Assembly (NCBI GenBank): GCA_017962705.1
Contig: JAGCUV010000130.1
Span: 1-42,079 of the forward strand
DNA length: 42,079 nt
Direction of reading: 5' to 3'
Source: Bacteroidales bacterium
Lineage (GTDB): Bacteria > Bacteroidota > Bacteroidia > Bacteroidales > UBA932
The notes under the pieces are model-generated. The model was not told the DNA's origin and searched no databases. It saw only the letters and a list, made by a program, of their open reading frames with translations. Numbering within the stretch: position 1 is the first letter of the stretch; every line of letters starts with the position of its first letter. Position numbers and translations under genes: made by a program. Shown one piece after another: positions 31,488 through 42,079 of the stretch.

Positions 31488-34400
31488 ATGAAACAACATC
31501 AAATCCCATTCGTACAAGCCCTCATTGTTGTAGTGGGCGTACTTTTCCTTTCAAGTTGCAACGGCGAAAAGATTGATTCCGACCTGATTGACTCCATTAC
31601 CGGAAAAGTGTCGGTGGATAAGATTACCATAGACCAGGAAGATTTTGAAATGACCGAGGGAGAAAGCACGGTCCTTACCGCGACGGTTCTGCCCGACGAC
31701 GCCACCGACAAGACGGTCAGTTGGAACTCGTCCAAGGAGGATGTCGTGATGATATCCAATACTGGCAAGGCGATGGCCATCGCCCCGGGCAAATCCATCA
31801 TCACGGCCAAGGCGGGAAGCAAGACGGACTTCATCACCATTACCGTCATCGCCAACGCTGTTCCCGTAACAGGCATCTCCTTGGACAAGACCACCCTCGA
31901 GTTGAAGGTGGGCGATTCCGAGACACTGACTGCCACGGTTACTCCTCCCGATGCCACCAACAAGAATGTCTCCTGGACGAGCAGCGACCCGACAATCGCC
32001 ACGGTGGAGAACGGCCGCGTGACAGGTGTCAAGCCTGGCAGCGTGACCATCACGGCCAAAACGGAAGACGGCGGAATGACCGCCGAATGCGCCGTGACGG
32101 TCAAAACCAACCTCGCCCCTTCTGTAACGGTGGGTGCGGAGCATATTTCAGCGGTGAGCGTGGTGCTGAAAGGCGAAGCGAATCTTGATGCCCAGATGTC
32201 ATCGGATATGACGATGGGTATCATGTGGTCTGAGAATTCCGGTGTCCTGCCCTCCAATTCCACGAAGATTGAAGCGAAGAACATTGAAGCAAAAGAAGGC
32301 TCAACGACCTCCTATTGTTATTCGGTCAATCTGACCGGCCTCGACCCCGAGAAGACCTATTGTTTCCGTAGCTATGTAACCCAAAACAGTCAGGATACCT
32401 ATGGCGAGACAATGTCCTTTACGACGAAGGAACTCTCTTCGATGCTTCATACGGAAGACGCCTCCAACATTTCAGCCGTGAGCGCAATCTTGAATGCTAC
32501 TTACGACTTGACTGATGTTCAATATACAAATAAGACAATAGGCATTTACTACGGCACTAGTGCTGAAACAATGTCAGAAACTTTCGTCGCTGAGCCCTCA
32601 TCTCCGAAAGGAAGCATTTCCGAGAATTGGACATTGCTGGATCCGGAGCAAACATACTATTGCCAGTCGTATATCATTCTTGATGGAAAGGAATACAAAG
32701 AATCTGTTAAATCCTTCACGACCAAGCCTATTTCTTCGATGATTCATACGGAAGACGCTTCCAAGATTTCCGCCGTAAGCGCCGCGATAAATGCCAGTTA
32801 CGACTTGACTAACATTCAATACACCAACAAGACAATTGGTATTTATTACGGAACCAGTTCTAAGTCCCTATTGAATACTTATGTTGCTGAAATCTCCTCT
32901 ACAACAGGAACTATCGCAGAAAATTAGCCCATCCTTAAACCTGCAACCGAGTATTTCTACCAGGCTTATGTCAATCTGGACAATAAACTCTATAGGGAAG
33001 AAATTAGATCTTTCACGACCAAGGAACTTTCCTCGATGTTGGAAACGAAAGATGCTTCAGATCTTACTCCTACTAGCGCGAAGATGAATGCCAAACTGGA
33101 TTTGACGGATGTGCAATACACTACGATGGATTACGGCTTTTACTGGGGCACGTCCGAAGAAAGCCAAACCACTTATGTGAAAGGTGGAGAGATTGCGGAG
33201 AATGCATATTTTGTTTCATTGACGGGCCTTTCGCATAAGACCCAATATTGGTACAAAGCTTACCTTAAAGTTGATAATCAAGAGTTCTATGGGGAGGAAA
33301 AGACATTCACGACCGATGTCGTTCCTGTGGAGAGCGTTTCTTTGGACAAGACCGCTTGCACCGTTCACACCATAGATAGTACATTTACACTGACACCCAC
33401 GGTTCTTCCTGAAGACGCGACCAACAAATCCGTCACTTGGGAATCCTCCAACACCTCTGTGGCTACTGTAGATACAGACGGAAAGGTAACTGCAAAAGGC
33501 AATGGTTCAGCAACCATCACGGTCACCACCGACGACCAGTCCAAGACGGCTACCTGCGAGATAACAGTCGCCCAATGGGTCACGGGAATTACGCTGGACA
33601 AGACCACGCTGGCGCTCAACGAAGGACAGACGGAAGTGGTCTCAATAATGTCAGTCACTCCCGACGATGCCAATGACAAGTCAGTCATCTGGTCTTCTAA
33701 CAATACCTCAGTTGCCACAGTTGACCAAAGCGGACGAGTGACGGCAGTTTCAAAAGGTACTGCCACCATAACGACGAAAGCCAACGACGGAAGCGGACTA
33801 TCTGTCTCCTGCTCTGTAACAGTTAACAGATTGATTTCCTCCATAGACTTTGACAAGACTTCTATTGCCCTTTATAATGGCGAAAGCACAGCTATAACTA
33901 CCACGATTCTTCCCGAATCAGCAAGTAACAAAAATCTGTCATGGAGTAGTTCGAACACATCGGTCGCAACCGTCTCTACCTCAGGCGAAGTAACGGGCGT
34001 GTCAAGAGGAACAGCTATAATTACTGCGACTACAAATGATGGTAGTGGTATATCCAAGAACTGCGAGGTGGAGGTAAAGCAGTATCTAACGGACATTACG
34101 CTGAACATGTATTCCGTGACTCTCATCGAAGGACAAACAACAATAATTTTAGTAAAATCCGTCACTCCCGACGATGCTAATGACAAGTCGGTCACTTGGT
34201 TATCCGACAACACTTCCGTGGCTACAGTAGATCAAAACGGACAAGTAACAGCCGTGTTAATGGGTGCAGCAACCATTACGGTAAAAGCTAACGACGGAAG
34301 TGGAAAGTCTGCTTCCTGCTCCGTGACGGTTGCTCAGAATCTTTCCGTCAATGGATGCGCTAACTGCTACATCGTTTCATCTGCGGGCAATTATTGCTTC

Positions 34401-35357
34401 CGTACTACCCAAGGAAATTCTTCTACTGTTATGGGGAATGTCAGTAATGCGAAAGTACTTTGGGAATCTTATGGAACTTCAACTATTCTTTCTACTGGCA
34501 GTCTCGTCAAAAATATTCGTTATAGAGATAACTCTATCTATTTCTCTACGCCTGATCCCTTGAAGAACGGAAACGCCGTCATCGCCGCTAGGGACGCGAG
34601 GGGGAATATTCTTTGGTCCTGGCACATCTGGGTATGCAAAGACTTCAATCCCATAGCAACAGCGCAGGAATATTACAATAACGCCGGCACGATGATGGAC
34701 CGCAACCTCGGCGCCATTTCCGCCACGCCTGGTGATGTTGGCGCTCTGGGACTTCTTTATCAATGGGGGAGAAAAGACCCTTTTCTGGGGAGTAACAGTA
34801 TCTCTTTCAACCACAGCATCGCAGCCTCCACGCTAAGTAATTGGCCTCTCGGAGTATCCTCGGATAGTAGCTGTGGTACGATAGAGTATGCAGTGAAACA
34901 TCCAACAGTTTTCATCGTAAGCAACCCAAACAATAACGATTGGTATTACTCAACTAGTTCCAGTACTGACAACACCAGATGGCAATCCTCTAAAACCATC
35001 TACGATCCCTGCCCTCCCGGCTGGCGAGTTCCCGATGGCGGAGGTAGCGGAGTGTGGTCAGAAAGCATAGAAAGCAGCAGTTATTTCAACGACTGCCTGT
35101 ACGACGATATAAACAAAGGCATAAACTTCTCTGGCAAGTTTGGCAGTGCCAGTACTATCTGGTATCCAGCAGCGGGTCTTCGTCCCATGGATGCTTCCAT
35201 TCCCACTAAGGTCGGTAGCTTTGGCTACTGGTGGTCCTGTACTCCCGATGACCTCGGCGCATACAGCCTCTACCTCTACTACGATGGCTTCGTCTACCCG
35301 TCGATGTGGTACAGCAACCGAGCATGCGGCTTTTCTGTCCGTTGCCAAAAAGAATAA
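31488..35357 (+). pseudogene. BIg2/FISUMP surface lipoprotein, split by an in-frame TAG
   Basis: One continuous frame of 1289 codons broken only by TAG at 32925-32927 (codon 480). Lipoprotein signal with lipobox LSSC (C24). Two bacterial Ig-like (BIg2) domains (about 38-206), four related fibronectin-like repeats of ~100 residues ending in SFTTK (207-608), four more BIg2 domains with the NTSVATVD...GRVTAV pattern (609-953), and a C-terminal FISUMP domain (954-1289: MMDRNLGAISAT, YDPCPPGWRVPDGG, YWWSC, GFSVRCQKE). In the sister repeat the same position reads SENWTLLDPE; here it reads AEN-stop-PILKPA, so a TGG (Trp) became TAG. It was probably an outer-membrane surface adhesin or glycan binder. 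Either it is a recent pseudogene, or the first 479 residues act alone, or the base is an assembly error. Confidence 0.85.
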
Positions 35358-35402
35358 TAATCAAGCAAAACCTTATTAATCAACCTTTAAATTCTTATCG
35401 AA

Positions 35403-35936
35403 ATGAAAACGATTATTTTAGTCGGTGTCCCTGATGTGGGCAAATCGTACTGTGTTTATGAACTGGCTGCGTGGCTGTCAGGCAATGGCTGGAAAGATGC
35501 GTCAGACCTCCTGTATGAAAAATGCTTATGGACGGGAGCCCCTTTTGAGGCAATGCAGAATCGCCGTGATGGTTCCGAGAATATTAGGCAGTTGTTTGAA
35601 AAAGAAGGGAAGTATATCCTTCTTCATGCACCAATGGATGACGAACGATGTGTGGAGGCCCTTCTGAAGAATCTTGAGGCATTGCGGCAGGCTGGGATAA
35701 AAGTAGATTTACTTATATCTACCTTACGCCGTAGGGATGATCCCCAATATAATCGTACTCTTAATAAGATGAATTGGAAAGAGTTGGGAGATAAATTGGT
35801 TGATGCTGATGGAAATGAATTGGTTCAAATCCCTCTCATTCGCGTTAAATATGAGTGGAATCATACAATGGTCGTTGGATGGTATAATCAAAAATCAGCT
35901 CGTTTGCTTCAAATTCTGTCAGACCAACTAATCTAA
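35403..35936 (+). CDS. Unknown P-loop protein
   Basis: 177 residues. The start IILVGVPDVGKSY has a Walker A motif (G8-S15, GVPDVGKS) after a hydrophobic strand, as in small kinases and GTPases. A candidate Walker B strand is VDLLIST near residue 105, followed by LRRRDDPQYNRTLNKMNW. I do not recognise the family. The size suggests a nucleotide kinase-like or AAA-type single domain. It lies 45 nt after the lipoprotein gene on the same strand and 7 nt before the small acidic protein gene, so the three may form one transcript. No signal peptide, so it is cytoplasmic. Its base composition (AT-richer) differs from the core genes, which suggests transfer. Confidence 0.7.
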   Translation: MKTIILVGVPDVGKSYCVYELAAWLSGNGWKDASDLLYEKCLWTGAPFEAMQNRRDGSENIRQLFEKEGKYILLHAPMDDERCVEALLKNLEALRQAGIKVDLLISTLRRRDDPQYNRTLNKMNWKELGDKLVDADGNELVQIPLIRVKYEWNHTMVVGWYNQKSARLLQILSDQLI

Positions 35937-35943
35937 CGAAAAT

Positions 35944-36213
35944 ATGAGACAAGATTATCTTGAAAAACTTATCGAACGACTTCGTTCTGTGCATGTGGAC
36001 AGTTTTATCGTTGTCGCACACCATCGTATTTCTGACGAAGTTGCACGAGAATATGAAGAAACCATTGACTGTAATTTTGAGCTGTTTCTGGATGATGACT
36101 TATATCCAGACGAGGAAAGTGTTATTGAAGGAGTAAAGGAGATTATTGGTGAATCTGACGGCTCTTGGATGTTTGATGTCGAGGAAAACGAAGAGAGGAA
36201 TGAGTTCCTATAG
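35944..36213 (+). CDS. Small acidic protein of unknown function
   Basis: 89 residues, strongly acidic in its second half (LFLDDDLYPDEESV, DVEENEERNEFL). It begins MRQDYLEKLIERLRSVHVDS, a likely helix, then a hydrophobic strand FIVVAHH. I do not recognise it. It starts 7 nt after the P-loop gene, so it is likely translated with it and may bind it. Its small size and acidity would also suit an inhibitor or immunity-type partner, but nothing in the sequence proves that. Confidence 0.65.
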   Translation: MRQDYLEKLIERLRSVHVDSFIVVAHHRISDEVAREYEETIDCNFELFLDDDLYPDEESVIEGVKEIIGESDGSWMFDVEENEERNEFL

Positions 36214-36844
36214 TGCCACTCTGCGTGCGTAGGCGTTGAGGGAGCGAGGGATGGCGTGATGAGGGTGAAGAAGGCGTGTCGCCCGCGACATCGTGAACCG
36301 ACGCAAGAGCGAGAGAAGAGGGAACTTGTTTCCTTTTCCGAGCGAGAAGGAGGAAAAGGCGAAGCCTTAACCGCGGGCCCACAAGCGCAGCGAAGTGGGA
36401 GGGATAGTCCCGAAGGGGCGTACCTTCTGAACCCCATCACCCTCCCGAGCGCGAAGGCTTTGGCGCGCAGAATTATGCCGATTGTGGAAAGTCTTTGCTT
36501 CGTCAAATGATGTGTAACGGGATACCCGTTCTGAGGTGTGTGTAGAGCAGGTGCTTTGCACACACTTGCTTTGCAAAGGGGATGTGCGTATCGAGGTTGC
36601 TTTCTATGTGCCTGAATTGGCACACCATTTTACACATTGTTTGACGAACTCGTTGTCGTTGGCATTCGGGCCGGGAATGCTCCCCGAAAGGAAGTGCGAA
36701 CGGACCTCTCCTATGAAGTGAGCGCCCTTTCGGGGGCAAAAGGTCCGAGCGCGAATGGTACTAGTCGGGGGAAGTTATCTCCTGTCCGGGCTGCGCCGGG
36801 CAACAACCCTTACGGGCCCGTGCTCGCCCGTCCAAGGATAACTT
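36214..36844. other. Repeat-rich GC-rich intergenic region
   Basis: About 630 bases with no convincing gene. It contains a hairpin AACGGG-ATA-CCCGTT (36516-36530), the dispersed repeat at 36651-36755, and most of an inverted repeat reaching the GNAT stop (36771-36845). The part around 36370-36420 (GCGAAGTGGGAGGG and nearby) resembles sequence near 39000. Confidence 0.55.
36651..36755. repeat. Dispersed GC-rich repeat, copy A
   Basis: Contains TCGGGCCG...CCCCGAAAGGAAGTGCGAACGGA (36666-36704) and GTGAGCGCCCTTTCGGGGGC...GGTCCGAGCGCGAA (36718-36755). Both halves recur in the same order at 37704-37870, and the second half again at 39050-39089. Confidence 0.65.
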
Positions 36845-36845
36845 C
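36771..36845. repeat. 75-bp inverted repeat ending at the GNAT stop codon
   Basis: GAAGTTATC (36771-36779) and GATAACTTC (36837-36845) are perfect inverted ends. Further in, CCGGGC and GCCCG also pair, with an internal CGGGCCCG palindrome. The last base is shared with the GNAT stop codon. It may act as a transcript end or be a small mobile repeat; there is no T-tract. Confidence 0.55.
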
Positions 36846-37459
36846 TACATCGTATTCACTTTACCTTCTTGTTGAGCGGAAAGGTTCATCAAGTCAAAAA
36901 ACATAAATCTTGTTTTCAGAGGAAGATCCAATTTGGTGTGCTCTGATTCTTGTTTTTCCGTTGAGTAGAGATATGTAAAGCGGTTCTTTTCGTAGTAGTG
37001 CAACGGCATATCTTCATTTTTTGCGTCAACTGCAAGAAATCTGCAATCTGATAAATTGTCTTGCATAACGGCAAGTCTTTTAATGATGGATAGCAATTCG
37101 GAGCCAATACCTTTGTTAGAGAAATCGATGCTGACCGCTAACCTGCCTATCAAGAGAGCAGGATAGCGATTCATTCGTTTGGAAGAGTCAATATCTGTGT
37201 TGACTTTCTTTTTGCGGGCGTTCGGGAGATGGCTTACATTCACGCTGTCATTGGAAAGACTATATGCACAGACAATGACTGTGGGGTCGCTGATGAGTGT
37301 GAAACAGTATGATTTACACATCCGTGCGTCGTGATAAAGAGGGGCATCTGTGCTGAAGAATTCATCCAAATCCTCATCCCCACAGTGAAAGGGTTGACAC
37401 GAAGCAAGCAAGTCACGCGTTAGAAGACGGTGACGACAATAATCCAAGAGGAATCCCAT
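36845..37459 (-). CDS. GNAT acetyltransferase, likely toxin
   Basis: 204 residues with a GNAT fold. FHCGDEDLDEFFSTDA near the N-terminus is the substrate-side start common to TacT-like toxins. Then come strand CFTLISDPTVIVCAYSL, the core LIGRLAVSIDFSNKGIG with the acetyl-CoA pyrophosphate loop (NKGIG) and its following helix, strand RFLAVDAKN, and HYYEKNRF with the usual Tyr. Relatives acetylate charged tRNAs and are paired with small antitoxins. A 52-residue ORF lies one base upstream and fits that role. The pair is flanked by related GC-rich repeats. Toxin function is inferred from family and context. Confidence 0.82.
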   Translation of the reverse strand: MGFLLDYCRHRLLTRDLLASCQPFHCGDEDLDEFFSTDAPLYHDARMCKSYCFTLISDPTVIVCAYSLSNDSVNVSHLPNARKKKVNTDIDSSKRMNRYPALLIGRLAVSIDFSNKGIGSELLSIIKRLAVMQDNLSDCRFLAVDAKNEDMPLHYYEKNRFTYLYSTEKQESEHTKLDLPLKTRFMFFDLMNLSAQQEGKVNTM

Positions 37460-37460
37460 A

Positions 37461-37619
37461 TCAATGAAATTCTGCGGTGGATAAAAATCGTTGAAAATCT
37501 TCGGGGCTTATGTCGCTGACTTGCGTGTGCGGATGTTTCTGGGCGACGGCTGCCAGACGGACAAAGCGTTCTGCCGCTTTCCCCGTCAAAATCGGAATCG
37601 ATCTGATTGGTTTTGCCAT
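37461..37619 (-). CDS. 52-residue putative antitoxin for the GNAT protein
   Basis: A short ORF read directly from the minus strand, starting ATG at 37619 and ending TGA at 37461, one base before the GNAT start (TGATATG). The sequence begins MAKPIRSIPILTGKAAERFV, continues with a basic, His-containing middle, and ends FQRFLSTAEFH. The opening R-x-I-P-[IV]-L-T-G-K-x-A-x-x-F pattern is, to my knowledge, typical of short proteins next to GNAT genes in Bacteroidales. It is not a ribbon-helix-helix TacA-type antitoxin. A good promoter lies 43 nt upstream. An overlapping longer frame here (37420-37821) has no such features. Confidence 0.72.
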   Translation of the reverse strand: MAKPIRSIPILTGKAAERFVRLAAVAQKHPHTQVSDISPEDFQRFLSTAEFH

Positions 37620-37661
37620 AATTCAAACTTTTATAAACTTCGCCCGGTTTAATTCTAACGC

Positions 37662-37692
37662 ACAAATATAGACAATATTTTGAAAACAACAA
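37662..37692 (-). promoter_or_regulatory. Promoter of the antitoxin-GNAT pair
   Basis: Minus strand TTG (37692-37690), 19-nt spacer, TATATTTGT (37670-37662), one base off the full consensus. It supports the start codon at 37619 for the 52-residue ORF. Confidence 0.6.
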
Positions 37693-37696
37693 GCAT

Positions 37697-37870
37697 TGTT
37701 GTAGCTCGGGCCGAAAAAGTCCCCGGAAAGGAAGCGCGAACGGATGTTTTCGTTTCACGACAATGTCGGCTTCGCCTCGGAAAAGCAAGTAAACTTGTTT
37801 TTCGCTCGGCTTGCACGACATTTTTCCACGGAGTGAGCGCCCTTTCGGGGGCGAAGGGTCCGAGCGTGAA
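37697..37870. repeat. Dispersed GC-rich repeat, copy B, with inserted palindrome
   Basis: The two halves of copy A recur here (37704-37744 and 37831-37870), separated by about 85 bp. The insert is rich in palindromes: AAAAGCAAGT next to ACTTGTTTTT (37780-37803), and CGACA/TGTCG-type pairs around it. Together with copy A it brackets the antitoxin-GNAT pair in the same orientation. Confidence 0.65.
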
Positions 37871-38030
37871 AGAGCGTCAGTCCATTGAGTCGGGCTTAAA
37901 AATTCTCAAATTCACAAAAAAGTCAAAAAAAAGAAAAAGTTTGATGCATTTTTCTTGACTTTCCGGCTTTTATCAAAAATGTGCTCTACCTTTCCGGCGT
38001 TGAAATGTTTAACGCTTAAAACTTATTTGT
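37871..38030. other. AT-rich leader of the Bro-N-like gene
   Basis: Contains CAAATTCACAAAAAAGTC (37907-37924) and TTTTTCTTGACTTT (37949-37962), both also found upstream of the RhuM-Fic gene. TACCTTTCC at 37987-37995 is a weak -7 candidate, but spacing from the nearest TTG is poor. Confidence 0.4.
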
Positions 38031-38885
38031 ATGAGCACAACTGAACAAATTCAGATTTTCGCGGATGCGCGAATCCGTACCGCCTGGGACGACAGGGCGG
38101 AGAAATGGTATTTCTCTATTGTGGATGTGATTGCCGTGCTGACGGATAGTCAAGATCCATACCAGTACTGGCGTGTTCTTAAAAGTCGATTAAAAAGTGA
38201 GGGCAATGAAACCGTTACAAATTGTAACGCTTTGAAATTTGTTGCAAACGATGGCAAGCGTCGTCTCACCGACGTAGCCGACCAGGAGCAACTCTTCCGC
38301 TTGATTCAGTCCATCCCATCCAAGAAAGCGGAGCCCATTAAATTATGGATAGCCAAGGTCGCCAGCGAGCGCGTTGATGAAACGGTGGACCCGGAGTAAG
38401 CGGTCAACCGGGCGATAGCGCTTTATCGTAGTCGCGGGTATGATGACGCTTGGATCAAGGAACGGCTTGAACAGATACAAGAGCGGAAGGCCCTCACAGA
38501 CGAGTGGAGGCGCGTAGGTGTCAAGGAACTTCAATTTGCCGTACTGACCAATGATATCTACAAGGCAATCGCCGATATGAGTGCGAAAGAGTATAAGGAA
38601 TTCAAAGGTTTGAAAGGCAAGGCTAATCTTCGCGACAATATGACGGCCACGGAGAATGCATTGACGCGTATAGGTGAGATTGCTACGCGCGAGATTTCGC
38701 AGAACGAGAATCCGAAGACCTTTGAACAGAGTCGTAGCGTGGCTCGTAGAGGAGGGGGCGTTGCCAGGGCTGCCAGAGATGAGTTGGAGAGACAGTTGGG
38801 CCGCAGTGTCATTTCGCCTCAAAATGCGAAGTCCTTGCGGGCGGCCAAGACTCAACCGGAAGAAATTGACGAGACTCAGAAGTGA
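38031..38885 (+). pseudogene. Bro-N / DinD-like protein, broken by an in-frame TAA
   Basis: One frame of 284 codons broken by TAA at 38397-38399 (codon 123). The first part, IQIFADARIRTAWDDRAEKW then YFSIVDVIAVLTDS, is a Bro-N-type domain as in phage antirepressors and the DNA-damage-inducible protein D. It ends ERVDETVDPE just before the stop. Reading on in the same frame gives AVNRAIALYRSRGYDDAWIK, LTDEWRRVGVKE, ANLRDNMTATENAL and ARRGGGVARAARDELE, which is the family's C-terminal region. Relatives read DPE[L/Q]A here, so one base change (for example CAA or TTA to TAA) explains the stop. Two polypeptides might still be made, the second perhaps from ATG 38577. A pseudogene is the simplest view. 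Confidence 0.82.
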
Positions 38886-38968
38886 GGATATGAGGTGCTT
38901 ACTGTCCCACTCTAATACTGTACTTCCGACAGTAGGGCGAGCGATGTAGCGGAAGGGATGCGACCACG

Positions 38969-38993
38969 AAAAAAGTCTGCGTCCCCGGCAGAC
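38969..38993 (-). terminator. Second terminator-like hairpin
   Basis: On the minus strand GTCTGC (38993-38988) pairs with GCAGAC (38980-38975) around a 7-nt loop, followed by TTTTTT. The following CGTGG is the same as after the rpoC terminator. It could be a back-up terminator for rpoC. Confidence 0.5.
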
Positions 38994-39049
38994 GGGGAGG
39001 GGCCCACGAAGTGGGAGGGCCTTTTTGAGGGTCGCGCCCTCCGCCATAC

Positions 39050-39089
39050 TCGCGCCCTTTCGGAGGGCAAAAGGCCCGAGCGTGAAAGG
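39050..39089. repeat. Dispersed GC-rich repeat, copy C (half)
   Basis: TCGCGCCCTTTCGGAGGGC...GGCCCGAGCGTGAAAGG matches the second half of copies A and B with a few changes. Confidence 0.55.
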
Positions 39090-39115
39090 TTGCCGGGTAG
39101 GGGGAGACACCCACG

Positions 39116-39142
39116 AAAAAAGCCGTCGGGATTCCGGCGGCT
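39116..39142 (-). terminator. rpoC intrinsic terminator
   Basis: On the minus strand AGCCGCCGG (39142-39134) pairs with CCGACGGCT (39129-39121) with one G-U pair and a 4-nt loop, followed by TTTTT. It lies 59 nt after the rpoC stop. The other strand ends in TTTT, so it may work both ways. Confidence 0.8.
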
Positions 39143-39200
39143 TTTCATATAGTTGGGTTCGCATCGCGAACTTTCGCTGCGAGCGAATCGCATCGCGGGT

Positions 39201-42079
<2,879 letters not shown>

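Larger units (their letters stand above)
38886..39200. other. Convergent intergenic region with hairpins and repeat
   Basis: About 315 bases between the Bro-N-like gene and rpoC with no gene. It contains a hairpin at 38969-38993, GC-rich repeat sequence at about 38995-39089, and the rpoC terminator at 39116-39142. Short CG-rich repeats (TTCGCATCGCGAAC, GCGAATCGCATCGCG) lie next to the rpoC stop. Confidence 0.55.

Noticed and set aside
31136..31576. A 146-codon plus-strand frame across the lipoprotein leader
   Set aside because: It overlaps the lipoprotein signal peptide in another frame and its translation shows no protein-like pattern. The promoter and position favour an untranslated leader.
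36256..36510. An 84-codon plus-strand frame in the repeat-rich region
   Set aside because: It has a charged, repetitive translation with no motif and runs through sequence related to the dispersed GC-rich repeats.
37420..37821. A 133-codon minus-strand frame covering the GNAT upstream region
   Set aside because: It runs through the promoter, repeat B and the GNAT start in the wrong frame. The 52-residue ORF at 37461-37619 fits spacing, promoter and family pattern better.
32925..38399. Stop-codon reassignment as an explanation for the two internal stops
   Set aside because: The two stops are different (TAG and TAA). TAG ends rpoC, dfrA, RhuM-Fic and GNAT, and TAA ends bcp and gltX, all at the expected lengths.

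Overview
The window is a chromosomal segment from a member of the Bacteroidota, most likely order Bacteroidales. Three things point there. Several upstream regions carry the Bacteroidetes-type promoter TTG-N19-21-TAnnTTTGC, and start codons mostly lack Shine-Dalgarno sequences. The division and cell-wall (dcw) cluster has the Bacteroidales order mraZ-rsmH-ftsL-ftsI-murE-mraY-murD-ftsW-murG-murC-ftsQ-ftsA-ftsZ without murF or ddl. The accessory genes (DUF5106 thioredoxin lipoprotein, BIg2/FISUMP lipoprotein, RhuM-Fic protein) are also typical of the group. I cannot name genus or species.

Layout. (1) 1-2171: a GIY-YIG-like (T5orf172) protein on the minus strand, then a plus-strand unit made of a HipA N-terminal-domain protein (HipS-like), an XRE repressor (HipB-like) and the peroxiredoxin bcp. 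No HipA/HipT kinase is present. Two palindromes flank the promoter of this unit. (2) 2225-20194: one tightly packed minus-strand operon from mraZ to truB, with gltX and truB after ftsZ. Many genes overlap by 1-4 nt. A row of 10-bp repeats upstream of mraZ looks like a MraZ operator. (3) 20233-28209: a second minus-strand operon with its own promoter and intrinsic terminator. It runs histidine phosphatase, Na/Pi cotransporter, DUF5106 lipoprotein, galM, thyA, dfrA, Na+-dependent symporter. (4) 28218-29691: a YhhQ-type queuosine-precursor transporter and a sirtuin, both minus strand. (5) 29692-39200: an accessory region. It holds a RhuM-Fic fusion, a nested palindromic tandem repeat, a 1289-codon surface lipoprotein gene interrupted by one TAG, a P-loop protein, a small acidic protein, a GNAT toxin with a 52-residue antitoxin, a DinD/Bro-N-like gene interrupted by one TAA, and GC-rich dispersed repeats. 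(6) 39201-42079: the 3' two-thirds of rpoC, running off the right edge, with its terminator.

Function. Regions 2 and 3 are core metabolism: peptidoglycan precursor synthesis, lipid II assembly, the divisome, tRNA charging and modification, and thymidylate/folate synthesis. Region 5 looks like a site of gene turnover next to rpoC, with toxin-like genes, two genes each broken by a single in-frame stop, and repeats in the gaps. The most interesting items are the kinase-less hipS-hipB module joined to bcp, the short antitoxin and GNAT pair flanked by related repeats, the lipoprotein/P-loop/acidic-protein cluster with its premature stop, and low-complexity insertions in two conserved enzymes (TruB and DHFR). 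All identifications rest on reading motifs by eye; no database search was run.
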